Below are positions 17,517 through 26,635 of a stretch of 64,000 bases of DNA, piece after piece. This DNA comes from Lujinxingia sediminis (GTDB taxonomy: Bacteria; Myxococcota_A; Bradymonadia; Bradymonadales; Bradymonadaceae). Position numbers and translations under genes: made by a program. Where the stretch lies: positions 124,001 to 188,000 of the forward strand of contig NZ_SADD01000009.1 of NCBI RefSeq assembly GCF_004005565.1, read 5' to 3'. The stretch's first letter is position 1, and every line of letters starts with the position of its first letter. The notes beneath the pieces are model-generated. The model saw only the letters and a program-made list of their open reading frames with translations. It did no database searches and was not told the DNA's origin.

Positions 17517-18298
17517 GGCGTTTTGCAGTCTTTGGCGGGGTTTATAACAACTTTTTGAGCCTGGAAGCCACGTTGCGCGATGCGCGGGCGCTGGGCTGCG
17601 AGGCGATCTTTTGTCTGGGGGATATGGGCGGGTTTGGGCCGCAGCCTGACCGGGTGTTTCCGCTTTTGCGCGATGTGTCGGATCTTTTTGTGATGCAGGG
17701 CAACTACGATCATTCGATCGGCAACCGCCTGGAGGATTGCGCCTGCGGGTACACCGATCCGCGCGATAATTATTATGCGCAGATCAGCTACGACTACACC
17801 CTGGCCAACACGGCGGATGCGCATAAGGACTGGCTGCGCGACTTGCCCACCGAGTTTCGACACACCTGGGCCGGGCAGCGTGTGCTGATGGCGCACGGCT
17901 CGCCCAGGCAGGTCAACGAGTTTTTATGGGAGTCGATGTGCCCGGACGCTTTTCTGGAGCACCTGCTCAAGAGCTACGAGGCCGATGTGCTCTTTGTGAC
18001 GCATACCGGGATCCCCTGGAAGCGGGAGCTTGAGGGGGGGCGTCAGGTGATCAACGTGGGGGCGATCGGAAGGCCGGCCAATAACGGGCGCACCAGCGTG
18101 GATTATGCGCTGGTGGAGGTCGACGCCGAAGGGGTGAGGGTGGACTTTCGGGAGGTCGCCTACGACCACGAGGCGTTGGCCGTGGTGATGCGCGAGGAGG
18201 GGCTTCCGGAGCCCTTTGTGGAGACGATCCTCACCGGGTGGTGGACCACCTGCCTGGAAGTGATGCCCGCCCGGGAGCGCGCCGCGGGTGTGTATTAA
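17504..18298 (+). CDS. Calcineurin-like metallophosphoesterase, coupled to the radical SAM gene
   Basis: A 264-residue protein starting at GTG 17504, inside the end of the radical SAM gene. The two-metal site motifs are in order: FGGVYNN (in place of the usual DxH start), CLGDMGGFGP (GDxxG), MQGNYDHS (GNxD/H), AHGSPRQ and VTHTGIPW (GHTH-equivalent). This is the YfcE/MJ0936-like family of small phosphodiesterases. The first motif, normally D-x-H, reads G-V-Y here, so one metal ligand pair may be missing and activity is not assured. An aspartate lies 30 residues on, in GDMGG. The 13-bp overlap implies a shared pathway with the radical SAM protein, such as processing a phosphorylated or cyclic intermediate, but this is inference. 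Confidence 0.88.
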   Translation: MSDLRRFAVFGGVYNNFLSLEATLRDARALGCEAIFCLGDMGGFGPQPDRVFPLLRDVSDLFVMQGNYDHSIGNRLEDCACGYTDPRDNYYAQISYDYTLANTADAHKDWLRDLPTEFRHTWAGQRVLMAHGSPRQVNEFLWESMCPDAFLEHLLKSYEADVLFVTHTGIPWKRELEGGRQVINVGAIGRPANNGRTSVDYALVEVDAEGVRVDFREVAYDHEALAVVMREEGLPEPFVETILTGWWTTCLEVMPARERAAGVY

Positions 18299-18357
18299 GT
18301 TCTTGATAGTAAAGAGGTTTCTGTGAAGGGCGCGCTTCGGGGTTTTGAGCCAACTTC

Positions 18358-19218
18358 TTATTTGGACTGTCGGAAGAAGAGCTTGATGCGGGAACCTTCG
18401 CGTACGCGGACGACCTTCTTCTCGCTGACTTCGCCGTCTTCGTAGCGGACCTGGACCTCGTGGCGGCCGGCCTCGACGTCGACGGTGCCGGGGGTCTGCT
18501 GGCCGCGATCGGAGCCGTTGACGAGCACGGCGCCGCGGGGACGCGAGTAGACGGTGATGCGGCCCTGGCCGTCTTCAGCCTCGGGTTCTTCGGGTTTTTC
18601 TTGAGGCTTGGGAGGCGCGGCGGTGCTTTTGGAGGCGACCGGGGCGCCGTTGTAGTTGGTGAGCTCGACCATGAGCATGCGTGCTTCGTTGGGGCGAAGG
18701 GCGATCTCATAGACGCGCTGGTTGCCGCTGTAGTCGACGACCACACGGTGGGGGCCGCCAGCGGGCAGGACCATGCCTTCGTTTTCGCCGTCTTCGGAGT
18801 AGGCCGGGTAGGGCAGACCGTTGACGGTGACCTGGGCCCTGGAGAAGTCGGTGATGACGGTGAGGTGGGCCGGGCGCAGGCGGCGCTGTCGCTGGCCGAC
18901 TTCCAGAGGTGTGGGAGCTTCGAGCGTGCGTTCCTCGGCGACCGGCGTAAGGAGCTCCCAGTCTTCGGCGTGGAAGTCCTCCGGTGAGGTGGGCTCGGGT
19001 GCGAGGTCGGCTTCTGCGAGGAGCTCCGATGAGGTGGAGCGTTCAGCCGAAGGCTCGGAGGGGGCGTGGTAGGCAGCGAACTCGTCAGCACCCTCGTTTT
19101 GGGGCAGCAGCTCCAGGGTGTCGCGCTCGTTCAGAAGCAGCGCGCCGGCCGAGAAGAGGCTCAGGGCGATCAGCGCGTAGAGGACGTAGACGACTTTGGG
19201 GGAGTGCGCAGGGCGCAT
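18358..19218 (-). CDS. Membrane-anchored PEGA-domain protein
   Basis: A 286-residue protein. The start at 19218 (MRPAHSPKVVYVLYALIALS) gives one N-terminal transmembrane helix. Upstream in-frame codons to 19296 lack a family-like sequence. An acidic linker leads to a first beta domain (LTVITDFSRAQVTVNGLPYP) and, after a Pro/Glu/Lys stretch, a clear PEGA domain (ITVYSRPRGAVLVNGSDRGQ, then GRHEVQVRYEDGEV) at the C-terminus. PEGA domains are small surface or periplasmic beta modules common after kinases and in S-layer-like proteins. The gene is last in a minus-strand series with the AAA+ ATPase, 185 bp downstream of it. Confidence 0.8.
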   Translation of the reverse strand: MRPAHSPKVVYVLYALIALSLFSAGALLLNERDTLELLPQNEGADEFAAYHAPSEPSAERSTSSELLAEADLAPEPTSPEDFHAEDWELLTPVAEERTLEAPTPLEVGQRQRRLRPAHLTVITDFSRAQVTVNGLPYPAYSEDGENEGMVLPAGGPHRVVVDYSGNQRVYEIALRPNEARMLMVELTNYNGAPVASKSTAAPPKPQEKPEEPEAEDGQGRITVYSRPRGAVLVNGSDRGQQTPGTVDVEAGRHEVQVRYEDGEVSEKKVVRVREGSRIKLFFRQSK

Positions 19219-19403
19219 ACCATCAACCTTCGATAAATCTGAATGGGGGCCGCGGGCGGTGATTGTGGAGCGCTCAAAACGCCTGCAGGCCGGCATCGGT
19301 TCAGCAGCTGTGGTGGTACTGCGGTGCCGGAGTTGATGTCAACGTCGGGGCCGCGGTGAGGTGCAACCGTCTCGGGGGTTGGACCTATTTCGAGGGTGAG
19401 AAT

Positions 19404-20921
19404 TCACGCCGGGCTGAAGAAGTCGAGCATGCGCCGGGTGCGGGAGGCTTTGCGGGCACGCTCGTGGGCCCATTCCCGCAGCGCTTTGATGCTCTCCTCA
19501 TAGGTGCGGTAGAGGGGGACGGTGTCGCGGGCGGCGTAAACGAGGTCGTCGCGGTCGATGTCGCGGCCGTCGGCAAAGGCGGCGTACATCGCGCTGATGA
19601 CGACCTGCTCGAGCTCGGCACCGGAGAAGTGTTCGCAGATCTCGGCGAGCTCCGCGATCGTCTCGGGCTCGACGGCGCGTTGGCGGCGAGCGAGGTGAAT
19701 GCTCAAGATCTCCTGGCGTTCGTGGGGTTGGGGAAGATCGACAAAGAAGATCTCGTCAAAACGGCCCTTTCGCAGCATCTCCGGCGGGAGGCTCTCGACG
19801 CTGTTGGCGGTGGCCACCACGAAGACCGGGGTCTGGCGCTCCTGCTGCCAGGTGAGGAGGGTGCCGAGCACGCGGCTGGCGCGGCCGTCATCGCCGGAGC
19901 CCTGCGCGAAGCCTTTTTCGATCTCGTCGATCCACAGGACGCAGGGGGCCAGGGCGTCGCAGGTTTTGAGCGCGGAGCGCAGGGATTCTTCGGGGGAGCG
20001 TCGCCCGTCGAAGACGCGGCCCATATCCAGGCGCAGGAGTGGAAGACCCCAGTGGCGGCCGATGACCCGGGCGGTGAGGCTTTTGCCACAGCCCTGCACG
20101 CCGAGCAGTAAAAGACCTTTCGGCGCAGGCAGGCCGAAGGCGCGGGCCTCTTCGCCGAAGGCGGCGCGTCGCTCCATAAGCCAGTCTTTGAGGGCATCGA
20201 GGCCACCGACGTTGTCGAGGCCGGCGTCCAGGGGGTGAAACTCCAGGACTTCGCTGCGGCCGACCAGGCGGCGTTTTTCTTCGAGGATGGCGTCTTCGAG
20301 GTCGAGCAGCTGGCCGGTCTGGCGAGCGTCGAGAAGTTGTTGGCGCACACGGTGAAAAGCGCGGTGGGCCTCGCGCTGGGTCAGGCCGAGAGCGCCGGCG
20401 GTGAGAGCGCCCACATCAAGGTCGGGGAAGTGCTCGGGAGGGAAGACCGCCAGAAGTTGTTTTCTGATGCCCTCACGGTCAGGCAGGGGCAACGAGAGCG
20501 GGGTGAGATCTTTCTGAAACTCGGGGTGCTCAATGGGGTCGGGACCCACAAAGATCAGTGTTTTTCCCTGGCGGGCGCAGGCACGCTCGGTCTCGCGGAG
20601 CAGCCGTCGCAGGTGGGGGGCGTCGAGCAGTCGGGTGGCGTCGAGGAAGATAAAGACGCCGCGTTCGGCGCTCTGCTGCACTTCCAGGAGGGCGTCGGCC
20701 AGGCTGGCCGATGCCCCGATGTTGGTGGCCGGGGTGAACCCGCAGGTGATCGACCAGGTGTGTATCGGGCGTTGGTCGCGGGCTGCCAGGCGGCCGATGA
20801 GATCGAGGGCGCGCTCCTCCTCGTGGGTTTCCAGGTGGAGCAGAGCGTAGGGCGCGCGCAAAAGAGCCCCCAGCTCGCGCATAAAGCGCAGGTGGGGGCT
20901 CAGGGAAGAGGTCGTGCTCAT
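19404..20921 (-). CDS. Ycf46-like AAA+ ATPase
   Basis: A 505-residue protein. Residues 1-240 form a degenerate AAA-like N-terminal domain ([20 protein letters not shown]). The C-terminal AAA+ module has Walker [16 protein letters not shown], Walker [13 protein letters not shown] and the sensor/arginine-finger segment [20 protein letters not shown]. This two-part layout and the start [12 protein letters not shown] match the cyanobacterial/plastid Ycf46 group, which is linked to regulation of photosynthetic carbon uptake in cyanobacteria but has no known role in heterotrophs. It is cytosolic. The upstream gene on the same strand (20958-21494) is 36 bp away, suggesting one operon with an unknown protein. 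Confidence 0.9.
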   Translation of the reverse strand: MSTTSSLSPHLRFMRELGALLRAPYALLHLETHEEERALDLIGRLAARDQRPIHTWSITCGFTPATNIGASASLADALLEVQQSAERGVFIFLDATRLLDAPHLRRLLRETERACARQGKTLIFVGPDPIEHPEFQKDLTPLSLPLPDREGIRKQLLAVFPPEHFPDLDVGALTAGALGLTQREAHRAFHRVRQQLLDARQTGQLLDLEDAILEEKRRLVGRSEVLEFHPLDAGLDNVGGLDALKDWLMERRAAFGEEARAFGLPAPKGLLLLGVQGCGKSLTARVIGRHWGLPLLRLDMGRVFDGRRSPEESLRSALKTCDALAPCVLWIDEIEKGFAQGSGDDGRASRVLGTLLTWQQERQTPVFVVATANSVESLPPEMLRKGRFDEIFFVDLPQPHERQEILSIHLARRQRAVEPETIAELAEICEHFSGAELEQVVISAMYAAFADGRDIDRDDLVYAARDTVPLYRTYEESIKALREWAHERARKASRTRRMLDFFSPA

Positions 20922-20957
20922 GGTTCGGGCCGAGGAGGCCGGGCACCGCCTGGAGGT

Positions 20958-21494
20958 TCAGCGCCCGTAGTAGTCGACGACCTGGAAGCCTTCGGCAGCC
21001 ACGTCGCGCTCTTTGCTGGAGCGGTAATGATCACGCATGCCCTGGTAATGGTCCAGAAAATCGCCTTCTTCGTAGTTGGCGTTGACCACGATCTTGGCAG
21101 AGAGCCCACGCCCGCGGGGCTGGACGGTGATGATGCCCACGCCGCGCTCGCCGGCGGTCTTGAGCAGGATGTCGTTATACTCGGCTTCGCCTTCGCGAAG
21201 CGCCTCCAAAGGCAGGGCCAGCCAGCGGTAGTTGGCGGTGGCGCGGCTCATGGCGTGCAGACCGGATCGCACGTCAAAGAGGCAGTCGTCATAGGAGGAT
21301 GCCAGCTTGATGGCGTGGAGCTTTTGCACCGAACCGGCCACGTAGACGACGTCGACCGGGACGCTGCGAGGGCCTTCATCGCTGAGTTTGGGATCGTCGT
21401 TGAAGAGGTCGAAGGTGGAGGGGAACTCGCGCTCGAAGAGGCGCTCAATGGGCTCCACCATCGCGTCGGTGCTAAAGTCGTAGAGGTCTGTCAT
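20958..21494 (-). CDS. Uncharacterised cytosolic protein
   Basis: A 178-residue protein. I start it at the ATG at 21494 (MTDLYDFSTDAMVEPIERLF), because the 61 extra codons upstream have no coding character. It has no signal peptide or membrane segment, and the sequence alternates helix and strand (VDVVYVAGSVQKLHAIKLAS, ERGVGIITVQPRGRGLSAKI). I do not recognise a family. Codon use matches its neighbours. The close spacing to the AAA+ gene (36 bp) suggests it may be a substrate or adaptor of that ATPase. Confidence 0.8.
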   Translation of the reverse strand: MTDLYDFSTDAMVEPIERLFEREFPSTFDLFNDDPKLSDEGPRSVPVDVVYVAGSVQKLHAIKLASSYDDCLFDVRSGLHAMSRATANYRWLALPLEALREGEAEYNDILLKTAGERGVGIITVQPRGRGLSAKIVVNANYEEGDFLDHYQGMRDHYRSSKERDVAAEGFQVVDYYGR

Positions 21495-21599
21495 ACCTAC
21501 CTGTGGGGAAAGAAGTTTACGAAGTCTCGCTGTCGAATCCCCTCCCCCCCGGTAGAGTGCAGCGATGCGGTTGGCTGCCAGTGTGCGACAATCGTGGTG

Positions 21600-21654
21600 C
21601 GCCGTGAGCGGGTGATGAGGCCAACCCAGGTGACCTCGAGAGCGGCTCATGGCG
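21600..21654. repeat. Short inverted repeat with element-B-like tips
   Basis: CGCCGTGAGC and GCTCATGGCG flank a 35-base centre. The arm matches the tip of element B (CGCCGTGAGC at 54273). It may be a decayed B element, but a chance match is not excluded. Confidence 0.35.
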
Positions 21655-21689
21655 TGAAACAAGCAGGCAGACACCATAAGACGCCGAGA

Positions 21690-22751
21690 TTAGCCGGCGC
21701 TGAGCGACCAGCGTAGCTCATCGCGCAGCGTGTCGATCTCCTGGTTAAGGACACGTTGGTCGGCGGCGCCCAGGACCACGCCGTGCAGACCGACAAAGGT
21801 TAAGTCGATATCAAAGACCGGCTCGCCATCGACGAGCCGTTTTCGAAATTGAACATCAAGTTCCACCGGTTCCTGATGGATGGTGGAGCGACCCATGCAG
21901 TAGAGAAAAAGGTAAACGAAGAGCGGTAGCACCAGCACGAAGAGAGGCACCATGGCGATGATGAAGGTGAGTGAGCCGCGCTCAAAGCGCAGGCGTTCGT
22001 GCTCGGATTGAACGACCCGGTAGCCGAAGGATTCGAAGAGGCGCTGGACGTGAAAACGAAGTTCCTCCTCATCTTTGACGCCGTAGGCGCGCATCTGGCG
22101 CATGAAGACGGTCTGCGAGGGGTCGCAGAAGGTGTCGTCGCTGGCTTCGATGCGGAAGGGGAAGCGCGCGTCGTTGTCGAGGGCGACCATCGCGCGGCTG
22201 GTGGGGTCGACGACGGGGAGCTGGTCTTTTTGCAGGCTGGTCTGGGAGAGGGGGACGAGCTGGGCGTCGGTATGTTTGTAGCGCTCTTCGATGTGGGCGC
22301 GCAGCGAGGCTGGCAAGAGCGGGTGGCTGGCCACCGCCAGCCGGCTGTGTTCGGTGCGGGGCTGGCCGTCCTGCAGGTTTTTTTGAGCCGGTGTTGGCGA
22401 GGAGGGGGTCGCGTCGGGGTCGTGCGCCATCAGCTCGCGAGCGGCCTGTGTGGCGGCCTCAGAGGGCTTCGCGTGGGCCTCGCCAGAGTCGCTGCCGGCC
22501 TGCTCTTCTTCGCGCCAGATGGGGCGAGGAAGGCTGCGGGAGTGGTCGACGCCGGGGATGGTGTATTCGAGGCGGCCGTCGCTTTTGATCTCCATCTCGA
22601 CCAGCCCGGCCTGGGTGGCCTGCTCCAGGAAGGCGGTGACCCGTTCGTGGGTCAGCCCCAGGGCGTAGGCCAGGTAGGAGGGCTGGAGCCTGTCCATGCC
22701 TTCTTCATAGACCAGGCGCAGGATGTGCCACTCAAACTCCTCGTAGGTCAT
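21690..22751 (-). CDS. Winged-helix-like N-terminal domain plus membrane hairpin, unknown function
   Basis: A 353-residue protein. Residues 1-70 look like a winged-helix DNA-binding domain (LQPSYLAYALGLTHERVTAF, with a helix-turn-helix-like ALGLTHERV), followed by an acidic/Pro linker. Around residue 270 is one long hydrophobic segment (IIAMVPLFVLVLPLFVYLFL). The last 60 residues are soluble beta/alpha sequence. A DNA-binding domain tethered to the membrane would be unusual, but it is also possible that the N-terminal domain binds protein. The gene heads the minus-strand series to 18358 and is separated from the next by 195 bp. Confidence 0.75.
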   Translation of the reverse strand: MTYEEFEWHILRLVYEEGMDRLQPSYLAYALGLTHERVTAFLEQATQAGLVEMEIKSDGRLEYTIPGVDHSRSLPRPIWREEEQAGSDSGEAHAKPSEAATQAARELMAHDPDATPSSPTPAQKNLQDGQPRTEHSRLAVASHPLLPASLRAHIEERYKHTDAQLVPLSQTSLQKDQLPVVDPTSRAMVALDNDARFPFRIEASDDTFCDPSQTVFMRQMRAYGVKDEEELRFHVQRLFESFGYRVVQSEHERLRFERGSLTFIIAMVPLFVLVLPLFVYLFLYCMGRSTIHQEPVELDVQFRKRLVDGEPVFDIDLTFVGLHGVVLGAADQRVLNQEIDTLRDELRWSLSAG

Positions 22752-22973
22752 GGTCCCGTCGCTCAGTCGTTGGGGTGAAGCCAGGGGGCGAAGTCAAAAG
22801 ATGGAACGTCCCGGGGGCGCCCCGGCATTCCCGCGGGTTGGCCACGGGTCGATGGGGGCGGGCGAGTCGGTGGAGCGCGGAAAAGGGCTCCCGCGCTCCA
22901 GGGCAAGAGTCTCCACGCCAGAGATCGGGCTTATAGGTAGAGTTTAAGCACATGCCACACACATGGCAAACCT

Positions 22974-23077
22974 CCGAGCGCACCAGGACGACGCTGGCTG
23001 CGTCGTCAGGGATTCGCAGTAGCGCTACTACAGCTTCGTCCTTGCTCCTTGCCATCCCCGCCCTGGATGCGCTCGGG
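22974..23077. repeat. Palindromic element A, copy 4
   Basis: A 104-bp copy from CCGAGCGCACCAGGACG to CCTGGATGCGCTCGG, with centre GTAGCGCTACTAC. It lies alone in the gap between the wHTH-type gene and acs. Confidence 0.8.
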
Positions 23078-23082
23078 TTGGG

Positions 23083-23480
23083 GGGGATGCGGGGTGTGGT
23101 TGGGTGGTTGGGTGGTTGGGTGGTTGTGGAGCCCGGGGGGTACACGATGCTGGTCGATTCGTGAGGGCGTTTGGCGGGGCGCGGTTGGAGAGGGGGTGAC
23201 ACATGCCGACTTTTTGGTCCGAGTTGGCGACGTGTCCGCGCAAACCCGGGCGCCCCACAACCACCCAACCCCAAAACGCGAACCCCCGAAGGCACACTCG
23301 AATCGACCCACTTTGCGAACCTCGGCGCCTCACAACCACCTGACCTCAAAGCTCCCAACCCACGCGAACCTCGGCGCTCCGCAACCACCCAACCCCAAAA
23401 CGCGAACCTCGGCGTCCTGCAGCACCTCCCCACGTCGCGAACCTCGGAGCCTGCTGGCCAAGTCGGGGTCGGGGAGTTAT
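23083..23480. repeat. G-rich array C, forward half then inverted half
   Basis: From 23090 the 8-base unit GGTTGGGT recurs several times, followed by GATGCTGGTCGATTCGTGAG. From about 23250 the complementary pattern appears several times (CACAACCACCCAACCCCAAA, then ACGCGAACC), so the locus contains the same array in both orientations around a spacer. The G-rich strand could form quadruplexes. The region 22752-23560 contains no supported gene. Confidence 0.75.
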
Positions 23481-23560
23481 TTCTAGTGCCACCGAAGTTG
23501 TAGCTACCCTTTTTGGTCGGTCCCGCCCGGGGCTTCATTCGACTTTGCCAGGAGGACAGT

Positions 23561-25519
23561 GTGTCGAGGTCTGAGATTGAGAGCGTTCTTAAGGAAGATC
23601 GTACGTTTGAGCCGCCGGCGGAGTTTGCGGGGCAGGCCAACATTGACGCGGCGAAGCTCGATGCGCTTTACGCCGAGGCGAAGTCTGATCCGGAGGGGTT
23701 CTGGGCGAGGATGGCCAGAGAGGAGCTGGTCTGGGAGAAGCCTTTTGAGAAGACGCTGAGCTGGGAGCCCCCCTTTGCGCGCTGGTTTGAGGGGGGGGAG
23801 CTCAATATGAGCGTGCAGTGCCTGGATCGGCATCTGACGACCTCGCGCAAGAATAAAGCGGCGATCATCTGGGAGGGGGAGCCCGGTGATAAGCGCACGC
23901 TGACCTATCAGCAGCTGCATGCCGAGGTGTGCCGCTTTGCCAACGGGCTTAAGCGTCTGGGGATTGGTAAGGGCGATCGGGTGGCGATTTATATGCCGAT
24001 GGTTCCCGAGCTTGCGATTGCGCTGCTGGGATGTGCGCGTATCGGGGCGGTGCATTCGGTGATCTTTGGCGGTTTCTCAGCGGCGGCGATTCGCGACCGG
24101 GTGGAGGACGCCGAGGCCAAACTCGTGATCACTGCCGACGGGGGATATCGGCGTGGGAAGGTGCTTCCGCTCAAAGAGCAGGTCGATGCGGCCCTGGCCG
24201 AGGGCTGCCCCACGGTCGAAGACGTGGTGGTGTATAAGCGCTGCGGCAATGAGGTGACCTGGTTTGAGAACCGGGATCGCTGGTGGCATGACGTGGTCAA
24301 TGATGAGTCGACCCATCATGAGGCGGAGGCTTTTGATGCGGAGCATCCGCTCTTCATCCTCTACACCAGCGGGACGACGGGGACGCCCAAGGGCGTGGTG
24401 CATGCGACGGCGGGTTATGCGCTGTGGACGAAGTTGACCACGCGCTGGATCTTCGATCTCAAAGAAGAAGATACCTACTGGTGCACGGCTGATATCGGGT
24501 GGATCACCGGGCATAGCTACATCGTGTACGGTCCTTTGCAGAATGGAGCGACGAGCCTGATGTATGAGGGGGCGCCGAACTGGCCGCAGCCCGACCGCTT
24601 CTGGGATATTATTGAGCGCCACGCGGTCAACATCTTCTACACCGCGCCCACGGCGATCCGCGCCTTCATGAAGTGGGGAGAGCAGTGGGTGGACCGCCAC
24701 GACCTCTCCAGCCTGCGCCTTCTGGGGACGGTGGGCGAGCCCATCAACCCGGAGGCGTGGATGTGGTACCACCGCACGATTGGGGGGGAGCGCTGCCCGA
24801 TCGTCGATACGTGGTGGCAGACGGAGACCGGCGGCATCCTCATCTCTCCGATGCCCGGGGTCACGCCCACAAAACCCGGAAGTGGCACGCGAGCGTTGCC
24901 GGGCATTGAAGTTGCGGTGGTCGACAAAGATGGCAACGAGGTGGCCGATAATGAGGGCGGCTTTCTGGTCATCAAGCGGCCCTGGCCCTCGATGCTTCGG
25001 ACCGTCTACAAGAACGAGGCGCGCTTTAAGGCCGGGTATTTCGGGCGCTTTGAGGGCATCTACTTCGCCGGCGACGGCGCGCGTCGTGATGAAGACGGCT
25101 ATCTCTGGATCATGGGGCGCATTGATGACGTCATCAACGTGAGCGGGCACCGCCTGGGCACGATGGAGATCGAGAGTGCGCTTGTGAGCCACCCGCAGGT
25201 CACCGAAGCGGCGGTTGTGCCCAGGCCGGATGATATCAAGGGGCAGGCCATCGTGGCCTTTGTGACGCTGGAGGGCGGGGAGCCCTCCGATACGCTGGCG
25301 CACCAGCTTCGCTCCGAGCTCAGTGAGCACGTCGTCCAGGAGATCGGGGCGCTGGCGCGGCCGGCGGAGATTCGTTTTACGGACGGCTTGCCCAAGACGC
25401 GAAGTGGGAAGATCATGAGGCGACTTCTGGCCGACATCGCCGCCGGTCGCCAGAGCGGGGATACCTCCACGTTGGAGGATGCCTCGGTGCTCGACAAGCT
25501 TCGCAAAGATAACGAGTAA
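23561..25519 (+). CDS. acs: Acetyl-CoA synthetase
   Basis: A 652-residue AMP-forming acetate--CoA ligase, the same length as the E. coli enzyme. The start is GTG 23561 with AGGAGG five bases before it; an earlier in-frame codon at 23513 has no ribosome site. The adenylate-forming motif is [14 protein letters not shown], followed by [30 protein letters not shown] and the hinge region [20 protein letters not shown]. The C-terminal [13 protein letters not shown] carries the lysine that is acetylated and inactivated by Pat in other bacteria. The reaction is acetate + ATP + CoA to acetyl-CoA, used for acetate assimilation. The gene stands alone, 99 bp before an alpha/beta hydrolase gene. Confidence 0.98.
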   Translation: MSRSEIESVLKEDRTFEPPAEFAGQANIDAAKLDALYAEAKSDPEGFWARMAREELVWEKPFEKTLSWEPPFARWFEGGELNMSVQCLDRHLTTSRKNKAAIIWEGEPGDKRTLTYQQLHAEVCRFANGLKRLGIGKGDRVAIYMPMVPELAIALLGCARIGAVHSVIFGGFSAAAIRDRVEDAEAKLVITADGGYRRGKVLPLKEQVDAALAEGCPTVEDVVVYKRCGNEVTWFENRDRWWHDVVNDESTHHEAEAFDAEHPLFILYTSGTTGTPKGVVHATAGYALWTKLTTRWIFDLKEEDTYWCTADIGWITGHSYIVYGPLQNGATSLMYEGAPNWPQPDRFWDIIERHAVNIFYTAPTAIRAFMKWGEQWVDRHDLSSLRLLGTVGEPINPEAWMWYHRTIGGERCPIVDTWWQTETGGILISPMPGVTPTKPGSGTRALPGIEVAVVDKDGNEVADNEGGFLVIKRPWPSMLRTVYKNEARFKAGYFGRFEGIYFAGDGARRDEDGYLWIMGRIDDVINVSGHRLGTMEIESALVSHPQVTEAAVVPRPDDIKGQAIVAFVTLEGGEPSDTLAHQLRSELSEHVVQEIGALARPAEIRFTDGLPKTRSGKIMRRLLADIAAGRQSGDTSTLEDASVLDKLRKDNE

Positions 25520-25533
25520 GACGCGCATGACGT

Positions 25534-25583
25534 GCCCCGGCGGCCGCGTTTGCTTTTGATGTAGCCCGGCTGGCCGCCGGGGC
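25534..25583. terminator. Inverted repeat downstream of acs
   Basis: GCCCCGGCGGCC (25534-25545) is a perfect complement of GGCCGCCGGGGC (25572-25583), with a 26-base loop. It begins 14 bp after the acs stop codon. There is no U-run, so termination would be factor-dependent or the hairpin may act as a transcript end stabiliser. Confidence 0.5.
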
Positions 25584-25618
25584 TGCTCCACCTCCCTACT
25601 GCACGCGACGTACCCCCT

Positions 25619-26635
25619 ATGCAGATTGATGTGTTTCGGCTGAACAACGGCCAGGGCTGGGATCTCCAGCTCAAGCGTTTTGTGGACCCCGAGCGTCTGA
25701 TCGAGGGACGCCGCCCGGTGATGATGATCCCGGGCTATTGCATGAACACCTTCATCTTGAGCTACCACCCGGGTGGGACCTCGATGGTCAGTCATCTGGT
25801 GGAGCAGGGCTTTGAGGTGTGGACGGCCAACCTGAGGGGGCAGGGCGACGCGAAGCGGCGCTGGCCCGGGGTCGAGGACCACGGCTTTAAGGAGCTCGCG
25901 CTGGTGGACCTGCCGGCGCTTCGAGACAAAGCCCTGACCGAGAGCCTGCTCTCGCCGGACGCCATCGACCTTGTGGGATGCAGCCTGGGGGCGACGGTGA
26001 TCTATGCGTACCTGGGGCACCATCCTGACGATCATCAGGTGGGGTCGGTGATTTCGATCGGGGGGCCGCTGCGCTGGAACCGCTCCCATCCGCTGGTGCG
26101 CCTGGTGCTCGCGTCGCCGGCGTTGGCCGGGGCCGTGCCCATCAAGGGGACGCGGCAGATGGCGAAGCTGGCGCTGCCGGTGGCGAAGCGCTTTCCAAAA
26201 TTGCTGCAGCTCTATCTGAACACCGAGATCATCGATATGAACGCGGCCGATGAGTTGATCAAAACCATCGATGATCCGAGCCGTCGGCTGACCCGGCAGA
26301 TCGCGCACTGGCTGAAAGCGCGCGATCTGGTGGTGGACGGGCTGAACATCAGTCAGGCGCTTCACAGCGTGGACGTGCCGATGATGTGTGTGCTGGCCAA
26401 CCAGGACGGGATTGTGCCGCCGCAGGCGGCCCTTTCGGTGCTCGATCATATCGGCTCAAAGCAGACGCGGGTGGTGCGGGTGGGGGATCAGCGCTACCCC
26501 CACGCCCACGCCGACCTGTTCATTTCCAGGGGCGCGAAAGAGGCGGTCTTTGAGCCGATGGCGCGCTGGCTGGCGGAGCGCTACGAGCAGGCAGATCCGG
26601 GGAGTTCGGCGCGCCGGGAGGCCGTCGATGCCTGA
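25619..26635 (+). CDS. Alpha/beta hydrolase
   Basis: A 338-residue cytosolic alpha/beta hydrolase with resemblance to the PhaC-like/lipase groups. The oxyanion region is PVMMIPGYCMN, and a substrate-lid-type segment LSYHPGGTSMVSHLVEQGFE follows. The nucleophile elbow is DLVGCSLGATV, i.e. G-C-S-L-G with serine as nucleophile, whereas PHA synthases carry cysteine. The acid and histidine are probably in VLANQDGIVPP and the later YPHAHADLF. It should hydrolyse an ester or thioester; no substrate can be named. Its stop overlaps the start of the glycosylase gene by 8 bp, so the two are translated from one mRNA. Confidence 0.88.
   Translation: MQIDVFRLNNGQGWDLQLKRFVDPERLIEGRRPVMMIPGYCMNTFILSYHPGGTSMVSHLVEQGFEVWTANLRGQGDAKRRWPGVEDHGFKELALVDLPALRDKALTESLLSPDAIDLVGCSLGATVIYAYLGHHPDDHQVGSVISIGGPLRWNRSHPLVRLVLASPALAGAVPIKGTRQMAKLALPVAKRFPKLLQLYLNTEIIDMNAADELIKTIDDPSRRLTRQIAHWLKARDLVVDGLNISQALHSVDVPMMCVLANQDGIVPPQAALSVLDHIGSKQTRVVRVGDQRYPHAHADLFISRGAKEAVFEPMARWLAERYEQADPGSSARREAVDA

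Noticed and set aside
21530-21600. Possible tRNA (GTCGAATCCCC resembles a T-arm)
   Set aside because: The rest of the cloverleaf does not form and no acceptor stem pairs.
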